Assembly: GCF_014204495.1 (NCBI RefSeq) | Contig: NZ_JACHLN010000004.1 | Location: 310,001 to 374,000 of the forward strand | Source: Sphingomonas kyeonggiensis | Lineage (GTDB): Bacteria > Pseudomonadota > Alphaproteobacteria > Sphingomonadales > Sphingomonadaceae | Reading direction: 5' to 3' | DNA length: 64,000 nucleotides | In this document: piece after piece, positions 15,793 through 23,181 of the stretch | How positions within the stretch are numbered: position 1 is the stretch's first letter | Layout: the number at the start of each line of letters is the position of its first letter | Program-made: the position numbers and the translations under genes | The notes under the pieces: generated by a model | Databases searched by the model: none | Told to the model about the DNA's origin: nothing | Seen by the model: the letters and a program-made list of their open reading frames with translations, nothing else

Positions 15793-16431
15793 TCAGGCCG
15801 GCGCCTTGGCCGCTTCCAGCTCCGCCGCCAGCGCATCGTCCTTCGCGCCGGCGCGCTGATAGGCTTCCCGGCTGCTCAGCCGGCTGAAATAGTCCAGAAA
15901 GGCATCGCGCTTCGGCAGCGTGCCGAACATCGTGCCCCAGCCGACCGCCGAGCCGACATAGATGTCCGCGGCAGTGAAGCGATCACCCGCGATATAGGGA
16001 TGCGCCGACACCGCCTTCTCCAGCACATCGACGGCCAGGTCGTAATTGCCATAGCCGAACATCCGGCCCTGATCGGCCGACGGCTCGAACTTGGCGAAGT
16101 TGTTGGTCACCGCCTGCTCGACCGGGCCGGCCGCGAAGAACAGCCAGCGATAATAGTCCGCCCGCTCCTCCGCCGTGGGCGCCAGCCCCGCTTCGGGAAA
16201 CGCCTCGGCCAGATAGGCGCAGATCGCCGCGCATTCGGTGACGACCCGGCCCTTGTGGACGATCGCCGGCACCTTCCCCATCGGGTTGATGCCGAGATAG
16301 TCCTCGCCCTTCATCGTCGTGCCATATTCGACGACCTGCGTTTCATAGGCGGCACCCACCTCTTCCAGCGCCCAGCGGGCAATCCGCCCGCGCGACTGGG
16401 GATGGGTGTAGAAGATCAGTTCGTCTGCCAT
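15793..16431 (-). CDS. Glutathione S-transferase family protein
   Basis: A 212-residue GST. The N-terminal thioredoxin-like domain starts LIFYTHPQSRGRIARWALEE, with the cis-Pro in MGKVPAIV and the glutathione gamma-Glu contact region VVTECAAICAYLA. The C-terminal helical domain carries FTAADIYVGSAVGW. Conjugates or reduces electrophiles with glutathione in the cytoplasm; substrate unknown. The ATG at 16431 is used. A short inverted repeat (TTGAC/GTCAA, 16472-16486) lies 41 bp upstream and may be regulatory. Confidence 0.88.
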   Translation of the reverse strand: MADELIFYTHPQSRGRIARWALEEVGAAYETQVVEYGTTMKGEDYLGINPMGKVPAIVHKGRVVTECAAICAYLAEAFPEAGLAPTAEERADYYRWLFFAAGPVEQAVTNNFAKFEPSADQGRMFGYGNYDLAVDVLEKAVSAHPYIAGDRFTAADIYVGSAVGWGTMFGTLPKRDAFLDYFSRLSSREAYQRAGAKDDALAAELEAAKAPA

Positions 16432-16492
16432 GGCCTGCCTCCGAATCGTCAGAACATAACGTGAACTCGTATTGACCGGCCGTCAAGCCGCC

Positions 16493-17338
16493 TCAGAGGG
16501 TGGCGAAGGTCGCCAGCAGCCGGTCCCAGGCACGATTGGCCTCGGCGGGGTTGTAGACCTGGCTGTCCGGCGGGCACCAGCCGTGCATCGTGCCCTTGTA
16601 GACCTCGATCTCGGCGGGGAGCTTCGCGGCGGCGAACGCGGCGCGCAGCTTGTCCTTGTCGCCCGGCGCGCGGCCGTCGTCATTCTCGGCGATGGCGATC
16701 AGGAAGCGCGCCTTCATGGTGGGCACCAGCGCGAGCAGCCCGTCCGCCGCAAGCCCGCCGCCATGGAAGGTCGCCGCGCCGCGTACCCGGGCGGGCGATG
16801 CCGCCGCGGTGAGCATCACCAGCGGTCCGCCCATGCAATAGCCGGTCGTCCCGATGCCACGCTTCCTGTCGACTTCCTTCTCGCCATCCACCCAGGCGAT
16901 AAAGGCCGCCGCGTCGCGCTGGGCCGCCTCGTTCGTGAGCAGCGCCCGCCACGGCGTGACCTTGGCACGCAGGGCATCGTCGAACCCCTGGCCTTCGGTG
17001 ACGAACGGCGTCTTGGTCGAGCGGTAGAACTGGTTGACCGTCAGCACCGCATAGCCCGATTGCGCGAGCCGGTCGGCCATCTGGCGGAAGGCGGGGCGCA
17101 GGCCGAAAATGTCCGGCCATACGATCACGGCGGGATGCTTGCCCTTGGCCGGTGCGACGAAATAGGCATCGCAGCTGCCGTCCGGCGTGACGATGGTGAC
17201 GTCGCGCCCCCTGATCTCCGCCGCATTGGCCGGAACCGGCAACAGCGCGACCACTCCAGCCGCAGCCGCGCCCGCGCCGAATTCGCGCCGGGTCATCAGG
17301 AAGTCGGCGTTGTCGGCGGCGGTCAGGTCGTCACACAT
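16493..17338 (-). CDS. Dienelactone hydrolase family protein with Tat signal
   Basis: A 281-residue alpha/beta hydrolase. It starts with a twin-arginine signal, TRREFGAGAAAAGVVALLP, and an ANA-A cleavage site near residue 40. The catalytic Cys is in GYCMGG, with a C-terminal His in KGTMHGW and an Asp between, matching the Cys-Asp-His triad of dienelactone hydrolases. Classical members act on 4-carboxymethylenebutenolide in the cytoplasm; export suggests a different ester or lactone substrate. The ATG at 17338 is chosen because it places the RR motif near the N-terminus. Confidence 0.85.
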   Translation of the reverse strand: MCDDLTAADNADFLMTRREFGAGAAAAGVVALLPVPANAAEIRGRDVTIVTPDGSCDAYFVAPAKGKHPAVIVWPDIFGLRPAFRQMADRLAQSGYAVLTVNQFYRSTKTPFVTEGQGFDDALRAKVTPWRALLTNEAAQRDAAAFIAWVDGEKEVDRKRGIGTTGYCMGGPLVMLTAAASPARVRGAATFHGGGLAADGLLALVPTMKARFLIAIAENDDGRAPGDKDKLRAAFAAAKLPAEIEVYKGTMHGWCPPDSQVYNPAEANRAWDRLLATFATL

Positions 17339-17474
17339 GGGATCTCTCCAGGATGCGCGCCCGGCCGTCCCGAGTCGCGGACGCGAGGCTACACGCCCCG
17401 CCCCGTCCTGCCGAGGCTCGACAGCGCGCCCCGCCCGCTGCCATGCTTCCCGCCTGCAAAGGGGGAGGCAGCAC

Positions 17475-18284
17475 ATGGATCTTCAGGCCTATTTCGCGCG
17501 CACCGGCCAGCCGCAGCCGACCACGCCGGACCGCGTCACGCTCGCCCAGCTGATGCAGGCGCATCTCGCAACCTTTCCCTTCGAGAATATCGACGTGCAG
17601 CTCGGCACGCCCATCTCGATCGATCCGGATGCGATCTTCGACAAGCTGGTGACGCGCCGGCGCGGCGGCTGGTGCTTCGAGCAGAACGGGCTGTTCGGCC
17701 GGGTGCTGGAGGCGCTGGGCTATGACGTCCGCCGCATCTCCGCCGGCGTGATGCGGCACGTGATCGGCGAGATGTCGCTGGGCAACCATCTCGCGCTGCT
17801 GGTCAGGCTGGAAGGCCGGCTATGGCTGGTCGATGTCGGCTTTGGCGGCAGCCAGGCGGCACCCCTGCCCTTCGAAGCCGGGAATGCCCAATTCGCACCC
17901 TATGCGGTGGCGCTGCGCGAAGTGGATGGCTGGTGGCGCTTCGAGGAGCGCTATGGCGAGGGCGATCCGTTCAGCTACGATTTCAGCGATGCGCCCGCCG
18001 ATGAGGCGCTGTTCGCCCGGCGCTGCGCCGAGCTGCAGGCCGCGCCGCAATCGCCCTTCGTCCAGAACCTCGTGGTCCAGCAGCGCCGCGGCGACATCCA
18101 CAGCATATTGCGCGGGCGCGTCCTCATCACGCGCAGCCCCGAGGGCGAGACGAGCGAGACCCTCCAGAACGCAGAAGCGCTGGTCGAGCGGCTCGACCAG
18201 CGCTTCGGTTTGGCGGTGCCGGAAGCAGCGGGGCTATGGGACGCGATCTGCGCCCGCCACGCTGCCCTGTTCCCGGACGCTTAG
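17475..18284 (+). CDS. Arylamine N-acetyltransferase
   Basis: A 269-residue NAT: transfers acetyl from acetyl-CoA to arylamines, hydrazines or similar amines via a cysteine intermediate. The Cys-His-Asp triad is visible: Cys67 in RRGGWCFEQN, His in SLGNHLALLV and Asp in LWLVDVGFGG. The N-terminal LATFPFENIDV is typical. The ATG at 17475 follows GGGGGAGG at 6-7 nt, deciding the start against the longer open frame. Its stop overlaps the convergent trcR stop by 4 bp. Confidence 0.93.
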   Translation: MDLQAYFARTGQPQPTTPDRVTLAQLMQAHLATFPFENIDVQLGTPISIDPDAIFDKLVTRRRGGWCFEQNGLFGRVLEALGYDVRRISAGVMRHVIGEMSLGNHLALLVRLEGRLWLVDVGFGGSQAAPLPFEAGNAQFAPYAVALREVDGWWRFEERYGEGDPFSYDFSDAPADEALFARRCAELQAAPQSPFVQNLVVQQRRGDIHSILRGRVLITRSPEGETSETLQNAEALVERLDQRFGLAVPEAAGLWDAICARHAALFPDA

Positions 18285-18973
18285 TTGCTGTTGTTGGTAC
18301 GGAACAGTGTCTCGGCGGTGTGCTCGATCGGCGCGGCCGGCGCGTCGTCGCCATGGCCTTCGGCCTCGCGGGCCGCGGCGGTGCGCTCGGCGCGGAGCTG
18401 CTCGATCAGCGCCTCGCGGTCGCCCTCGAGGCGGGTATCGACCTGCGCCTCGATGCCGGCGGCCTTGGCGGCCTTGGCGACCAGCGCGTCAAGCTCGCGC
18501 TGCGAAGTGAGGCCCAGCGTCACCGGGTCCTTCGGCACGATGTTGGCGATGTTCCAGTGGCTGCGATCGCGAATCGCGGCGATGGTGGTGCGGGTGGTGC
18601 CGATCAGCTTGCCGATCGCGCCGTCCGAAATCTCCGGATGGTTGCGCAGGATCCAGGCGATGCCGTCGGGCTTGTCCTGGCGCTTCGACACCGGGGTGTA
18701 GCGCGGGCCCTTGGTGCGGCGGACCTGCTCGGGGCCCTTGAGCATCTTGAGGACGTAGTTCGGGTCCTTCTGGCCCTTCTCGATCTCGTCCATCGTCAGC
18801 TCGTGCGCGCGGACCGGATCGCGACCGGTGAGCTTGGTCGCGGCGGTATCGTCGGCGATCGCCTGGACCTCGAGGATATGCAGGCCGCAGAACTCCGCGA
18901 TCTGATCGAACGAGAGCGAAGTGTTGTCGACCAGCCAGGAAGCGGTCGCATGCGGCATCAGCGGCTGGGCCAC
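18281..18973 (-). CDS. trcR: DUF1013 protein, TrcR-type cell-cycle transcriptional regulator
   Basis: A 230-residue alphaproteobacterial protein with the DUF1013 core (ATASWLVDNTSLSFDQIAEF, then HILEVQAIADDTAATKLTGR) and a second helix-turn-helix-like part (DGAIGKLIGTTRTTIAAIRDR). The C-terminal tail is coiled and acidic. The family is annotated as a cell-cycle transcriptional regulator and is largely confined to alphaproteobacteria. The GTG at 18973 is preceded by TGGAGACGAAAA and gives the usual VAQPLMPHATASW start. A terminator-like hairpin lies immediately upstream in its leader. Confidence 0.85.
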   Translation of the reverse strand: MAQPLMPHATASWLVDNTSLSFDQIAEFCGLHILEVQAIADDTAATKLTGRDPVRAHELTMDEIEKGQKDPNYVLKMLKGPEQVRRTKGPRYTPVSKRQDKPDGIAWILRNHPEISDGAIGKLIGTTRTTIAAIRDRSHWNIANIVPKDPVTLGLTSQRELDALVAKAAKAAGIEAQVDTRLEGDREALIEQLRAERTAAAREAEGHGDDAPAAPIEHTAETLFRTNNSN

Positions 18974-18987
18974 TTTTCGTCTCCAGA

Positions 18988-19017
18988 AATAGAAAGGGCC
19001 ACCCTTCACGGGTGGCC
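18988..19017 (-). promoter_or_regulatory. Terminator-like hairpin in the trcR leader
   Basis: Minus strand: GGCCACCC (19017-19010) pairs perfectly with GGGTGGCC (19004-18997) around a 5-nt loop, followed by CTTTCTATTTC. It ends only about 15-24 nt before the GTG start of trcR. It may terminate upstream transcription or act as an attenuator in the trcR leader; the sequence alone cannot decide. Confidence 0.55.
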
Positions 19018-19090
19018 TGTCACGGCGCCGACTTAATGCCATGCGGCGCGAAGAGCAAGAAAAAGGGACAGCTGAAGAGTCTTACAACAA

Positions 19091-19175
19091 TCGTCACTCC
19101 GGCCTTGAGCCGGGTTCCCGCTGCCTTGCCCTGCAAAAAGAAGAAGCAGGATCCCGGCTAAAACCGGGATGACGA
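19091..19175. repeat. Diverged palindromic repeat pair
   Basis: Two facing copies of the GTCA...TGAC family: 19092-19120 (GTCACTCCGGCCTTGAGCCG core) and about 19149-19175 (CCCGGCTAAAACCGGGATGA core). Each can fold as a hairpin. They lie between the glycosyltransferase stop and the trcR leader. Confidence 0.7.
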
Positions 19176-19197
19176 CGGGGGAAATGACGTTCCCAAC

Positions 19198-20220
19198 CTA
19201 CGCCGCCGCCCGCTCCCCATGCATCGGATGCAGCGCATTGAGGAACTGGCGCGCGCTGGCTTCCCAGGTGAAGGTCCGGCCATAGGCGGCACAGGCCGCG
19301 CGATCCCGGGTCAGCGCGATGCCGATCGCCTTGGTCAGGTCAGCATCCATCGCGCCGGTCTCCGGGGTCAGCACGTCGATCGGCCCGGTGACGGGATAGC
19401 CGGCGACCGGCACGCCACAGGCCAGCGCCTCGATCATCACCAGCCCGAACGTGTCGGTCTTGCTCGGGAAGACGAAGACGTCGGCGGCGGCATAGGCGGA
19501 TGCGAGCTCGGGGCCGAACATCGGGCCCAGGAACTTCGCTTCCGGGAAGCGTGCCTGAAGCGAGGCGCGGGCCGGGCCATCGCCCACTACCACCTTGGTG
19601 CCCGGATGCGAGGTCTTCAGGAAGGCCTCGATATTCTTCTCGATCGCGACGCGGCCGACATAGAGCTGCACCGGCCCGTCCAGCCCCTGCATCGCCGGAT
19701 GCGGCGCGATGCCCGGGTGGAAGTTCGCCAGGTCCACGCCGCGGCCCCAATGCTTCACATGGGACAGGCCATGGTCGATCAGCGACTGGCGGATGGAAGG
19801 GGTGGAGGCCAGGATCGCCTGGCTCGGCGCGTGGAACCACTTGATGTAGCGCCAGATCCATTCGGCCGGCACGCCCGATCGCGCCGAGACATAGTCCGGG
19901 AACTGGGTGTGGTACGCCGTGGTGAACGGCATGTCGTGGCGGATGCACCAGCGCCGCGCGGCAACGCAGAGCGGCCCCTCGGTCGCGAGGTGGATCGCCG
20001 TCGGATTGAATTCCTCCAGCATCGCCCCAACGCTGGCGACCCGCGCCAGCGCCAGCCGGATCTCCGGATAGGTCGGGCACGGCAGCGAATAGAAGAGATC
20101 GGGCGAGATCACGATGACCTTGTGGCCCTGTTTTTCCAGCACCGCGCGCACCGATTGCAGCGTGCGCACGACTCCGTTCACCTGGGGCTCCCAGGCGTCT
20201 GTCACTATGGCTATCCGCAC
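19198..20220 (-). CDS. Family 4 glycosyltransferase
   Basis: A 340-residue GT-B glycosyltransferase. The N-terminal RIAIVTDAWEPQVNGVVRTL is the acceptor-domain start of mannosyl/glucosyl transferases of envelope lipids. The C-terminal donor site shows VGRVAIEKNIEAF, VVVGDGPARASL and the E-x7-E region KTDTFGLVMIEALACGVPV. A nucleotide-sugar-dependent transferase acting on a glycolipid is likely; sugar and acceptor are unknown. The GTG at 20220 has GGAGG at 8 nt and gives the family's usual start; a GTG at 20247 overlapping the upstream stop is possible. In operon with the metallophosphoesterase. Confidence 0.87.
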   Translation of the reverse strand: MRIAIVTDAWEPQVNGVVRTLQSVRAVLEKQGHKVIVISPDLFYSLPCPTYPEIRLALARVASVGAMLEEFNPTAIHLATEGPLCVAARRWCIRHDMPFTTAYHTQFPDYVSARSGVPAEWIWRYIKWFHAPSQAILASTPSIRQSLIDHGLSHVKHWGRGVDLANFHPGIAPHPAMQGLDGPVQLYVGRVAIEKNIEAFLKTSHPGTKVVVGDGPARASLQARFPEAKFLGPMFGPELASAYAAADVFVFPSKTDTFGLVMIEALACGVPVAGYPVTGPIDVLTPETGAMDADLTKAIGIALTRDRAACAAYGRTFTWEASARQFLNALHPMHGERAAA

Positions 20221-20243
20221 GGGTCCGACCTCCGTTGCCGCCG

Positions 20244-21122
20244 TCACGCAGCCGCCAGTCTGACCCCGGACGCTAGTTCGCTTTCGCGCTTCGCCATCTC
20301 TTCGGCCCAATGGAGAATTTCCATCGTACCGTCGTAATGCTCCACGAGCGCGGTGCAACCCTCCACCCAATCGCCGTCATTGTAATAGGCGATGCCTTCG
20401 ATGTCGCGCATCTCGGCCGTGTGGATATGTCCGGCGATCACGCCGTCGACTCCCCGCGCACCGGCTTCGTGCGCGACGATCTCTTCGAACTTGGAAATGA
20501 ACTCGACTGCGTTCTTCACCTTGGCCTTGGCGTATTTGCTCAGCGACCAATAGGGCATGTCGAGCATGCGGCGGACGCGGTTCACCAGCCGGTTGAGGCC
20601 CATCATCATCTCGTAGGCGGCATCGCCCAGATGCGCTAGCCAGCGGTGCGACATGGTGATCGCGTCGAACTCGTCGCCGTGCAGCACGAGCAGGCGGCGG
20701 CCGTCGGCGGTGGTGTGGATCGCCTGGCGGCGGATATGCACGCCGCCGAAGTTCAGGCCCGAGAACTGGCGGAACATCTCGTCATGGTTGCCCGGGATAT
20801 AGACGATCTCGGTGCCCCGCTTGGCGCGCTTCAGGAAGCGCCAAACGATGTCGTTGTGCGAATCGGGCCAGTAGAAGCGCTTCTTGAGCGCCCAGCCGTC
20901 GAGGATGTCGCCGACCAGGTACATCACGTCGCAATCGACATGATCGAGGAAGTCGATGAGCATTTCGGCATTGCAGCCACGCGTGCCGAGATGGACGTCG
21001 CTGATCCAGACCGTGCGGTAGCGCTTGCGCTCGGTGACCGCCTTTTCGGGGATCGACGGAGTCGAAGCGTGGAAGTCCGCGAGATGCTGCGTGTCGAACG
21101 GAAGCCTCGTGATCGTGGCCAT
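20244..21122 (-). CDS. Metallophosphoesterase, UDP-2,3-diacylglucosamine diphosphatase-like
   Basis: A 292-residue calcineurin-fold phosphoesterase with all metal motifs: WISDVHLGTRG, VGDILDGW, IPGNHDE, LVLHGDEFD and AGHIHTAE. It belongs to the LpxH-like branch (lipid A pathway, UDP-diacylglucosamine hydrolysis) but is longer than enterobacterial LpxH, so hydrolysis of another envelope lipid phosphoester is possible. It ends 23 bp before the glycosyltransferase start on the same strand, suggesting joint action in envelope glycolipid synthesis. Confidence 0.85.
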   Translation of the reverse strand: MATITRLPFDTQHLADFHASTPSIPEKAVTERKRYRTVWISDVHLGTRGCNAEMLIDFLDHVDCDVMYLVGDILDGWALKKRFYWPDSHNDIVWRFLKRAKRGTEIVYIPGNHDEMFRQFSGLNFGGVHIRRQAIHTTADGRRLLVLHGDEFDAITMSHRWLAHLGDAAYEMMMGLNRLVNRVRRMLDMPYWSLSKYAKAKVKNAVEFISKFEEIVAHEAGARGVDGVIAGHIHTAEMRDIEGIAYYNDGDWVEGCTALVEHYDGTMEILHWAEEMAKRESELASGVRLAAA

Positions 21123-21249
21123 TTAACCAGCCCTGCAAATGCCCTTGCCTGGACCGGGTAAATGGCCGCGGAATATTACATTTCGAATCGTTTCGACTTC
21201 ACGCGGATGTCACAGAACTGTGCATAATGGTCAGATTCCGCCCGCCGAA

Positions 21250-21867
21250 TCAGGCGGTTATCGGAATATGCCGCGGATGCGCCGCGACCCGGTCGATCCA
21301 GGCGCGGACATTCGGATAGGGCTGCAGGCTGAACCCGCCATCCTCCGCGACATGGGTATAGGCATAGAGCGCGATGTCGGCGAGCGTCAGCCGGTCGATC
21401 ACGAACCAGTCGCGCGCCTCAAGATGCTCGTCCATCAACGCCAGCGCCGCCTCGCCCGCCGCCTGCTTGCCCGGCAGATTCGCCTGCTGGACCGCGCTCA
21501 GCTGATCGAACCCCACCCACTTCGCCCAGAAGCGCAGCGTCGCGACATTGGGCTCGTGGTTATACTGCTCCCAGAACAGCCAGCGCAGCATGTCCGCTCG
21601 CTCGAACCGATCGTGCGGGATCAGATCGCTGCCATCGGCTAGGTAGAAGCAGGCCGCATTGCTCTCGGGCAGGAAATCCTCGCCGACCTGCAGCGTCGGG
21701 ATCCGGCCATTGGCGTTGACCTGGGCGAGGAATTCCGGCGTCCGCGTCTCGCCCTGCATGATGTCGTACTCGCGCCGCTCGAGCGGCAGGCCGAGATGCG
21801 CGGCGGTCAGCCGGATCTTGTAGCAATTGCCCGAGGCGGCATATTCGTGAAGCACCAGCGCGGCCAT
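21250..21867 (-). CDS. Glutathione S-transferase family protein
   Basis: A 205-residue GST: N-terminal LVLHEYAASGNCYKIRLTAA, cis-Pro in NGRIPTLQV, glutathione contact LPESNAACFYLA, and a C-terminal helical domain with VIDRLTLADIALYAY. Cytosolic; substrate unknown. Two consecutive ATGs (21870 and 21867) follow GGGAGGGA; the second has the better spacing. Sequence is distinct from the GST at 15793, so not a recent duplication. Confidence 0.87.
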   Translation of the reverse strand: MAALVLHEYAASGNCYKIRLTAAHLGLPLERREYDIMQGETRTPEFLAQVNANGRIPTLQVGEDFLPESNAACFYLADGSDLIPHDRFERADMLRWLFWEQYNHEPNVATLRFWAKWVGFDQLSAVQQANLPGKQAAGEAALALMDEHLEARDWFVIDRLTLADIALYAYTHVAEDGGFSLQPYPNVRAWIDRVAAHPRHIPITA

Positions 21868-22055
21868 CATTCCCTCCCTTTTTTGTCTACCCGCCTTTCG
21901 AGCGCTCCCGCACCCCGGGTCCAACAAATTGCGCGCACCCAATCATAAGCCCAGCTGATCGATCCACACGGTCCTCGGGGCAATACGCCTACGCATTGGC
22001 CCCTAGGCACGCTCCGCCCCTCTATAAACCGAAATGGGGACAATGGAGACGCCGC

Positions 22056-22508
22056 GTGCACGGCCTGGACAGTATCAGACAGGAACATCGCGAACTGCTT
22101 CGCCTTACCGAAGCCGTGATGGAGGCCGCCGGCGCGATCGAACCCAGCTTCGACAAGATCGCCGCCGCGCGCCACGCGCTCGGCCAGGCCGGCAGCCGCC
22201 ATGTCATCGGCAAGCTGTCGACGATCACCCAGGCGCTCCAGGCCAGCGCCGACCCCGCCCACCGCGCGCTCGGCCGCCGCTTCACCGACGAGCTGATGAC
22301 TCTGCGCCAGAGCGCCAGCGAGCATTACGGCCTGTGGACGATGGCCCGGGTGAAGGAAGACCCCCGCGAGTTCCGCATGGCGGTGCGCAGCCAGTATCGC
22401 GCGCTCAAGGCGCGGGTCGACTGGGAAGAGGCCGAAGTCTTCCCCGTCGTCGCCCGGCTGCTCGCCGCGCCAGCCAACCCGGCGCAGCGCGCCGCAGGAA
22501 TCAGATAA
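22056..22508 (+). CDS. Hemerythrin-like helical protein (tentative)
   Basis: A 150-residue all-helical protein from a GTG at 22056 with GGAGA 6 nt upstream. It starts LDSIRQEHRELLRLTEAVME and has further histidines in SRHVIGKLS and ASEHYGLWTM plus a C-terminal DWEEAEVFPVVARLL. This pattern recalls the HHE cation-binding (hemerythrin) fold, which binds a di-iron centre, but the full ligand set is not clear. Could sense oxygen or iron, or be a simple helical-bundle protein. Its 3' end overlaps the convergent membrane-protein gene by 8 bp. Confidence 0.6.
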   Translation: MHGLDSIRQEHRELLRLTEAVMEAAGAIEPSFDKIAAARHALGQAGSRHVIGKLSTITQALQASADPAHRALGRRFTDELMTLRQSASEHYGLWTMARVKEDPREFRMAVRSQYRALKARVDWEEAEVFPVVARLLAAPANPAQRAAGIR

Positions 22509-23100
22509 GCCCGTTCTCCACGCGCCAGCGCACCGTCCGGCGGTGCCACAGCCAGATCGCCAGCCCCAGCCCGGCAAGGAACAGCCAGCCCCAGAGGTGC
22601 GACCACCAGGGGATCATGCTGGTCGCGCGCATGTCGCGACCATTGGCCTTGTCGAGCGCGGCGAAGCCCAGGTCATTGAGCGGCGCCGCCACCACGCCCC
22701 AGTCCGAGCTGAAATAGAGCACATGGCCATATTCGGCGGTGTACCAGAAGGGCATGCCGAGGAACGTCGTCTCGCGCACCGAATAGCCGAGCCGGGGCGC
22801 GCTCATATTGGCATGCGACGCTACGCCCCGCCCGACGCCGTACTGCGCATATTGCGCCCGCTTGATCGCGATATACTGCTCCACCTTGCTCGGGACGCGC
22901 TCGATATGGACGCCATAGTCGTCGATCGCCGAGATCATGTCGCCGAGCTCGGGCGGCACCTTAACATCGGCCAGCGCATCCACCGTCGGCCGGCTCGCCG
23001 CCACCCAATAGCGGTCCGACAGCACCAGCGCGTAGAGCAGCAGGATCGCCAATGCCCCCACAACCAGTGAGAACGCCCATTCCTTCCGAACAAATCCCAT
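22501..23100 (-). CDS. Membrane-anchored protein of unknown function
   Basis: A 199-residue protein with an N-terminal membrane helix (FSLVVGALAILLLYALVLSD), a central extracytoplasmic region of about 120 residues and a C-terminal helix (LWGWLFLAGLGLAIWLWH) ending in a basic cytoplasmic tail. The ATG at 23100 is preceded by GGGGGAGGGG. No family recognised; the periplasmic domain contains no cysteine. It follows the flotillin operon on the same strand, 81 bp away with a palindromic repeat between, so co-transcription is possible. Confidence 0.72.
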   Translation of the reverse strand: MGFVRKEWAFSLVVGALAILLLYALVLSDRYWVAASRPTVDALADVKVPPELGDMISAIDDYGVHIERVPSKVEQYIAIKRAQYAQYGVGRGVASHANMSAPRLGYSVRETTFLGMPFWYTAEYGHVLYFSSDWGVVAAPLNDLGFAALDKANGRDMRATSMIPWWSHLWGWLFLAGLGLAIWLWHRRTVRWRVENGLI

Positions 23101-23146
23101 AGGTCCCCTCCCCCAAGGTGCCTGTGCCGAAACGCTCTTCACGCTT

Positions 23147-23171
23147 CGTCATCCCAGCGAAGGGGATGACG
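23147..23171. repeat. Short palindrome of the dispersed repeat family
   Basis: CGTCATCCC (23147-23155) pairs perfectly with GGGATGACG (23163-23171) around a 7-nt loop. It matches the outer part of the repeats at 25696-25831. It sits directly after the flotillin stop and could also serve as its 3' stem. Confidence 0.6.
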
Positions 23172-23181
23172 GTGCAAACGA

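Noticed and set aside
16472..16486. TTGAC...GTCAA palindrome upstream of the GST at 15793
   Set aside because: Arms are only 5-6 bp and similar sequences arise by chance; not strong enough to list as an operator.
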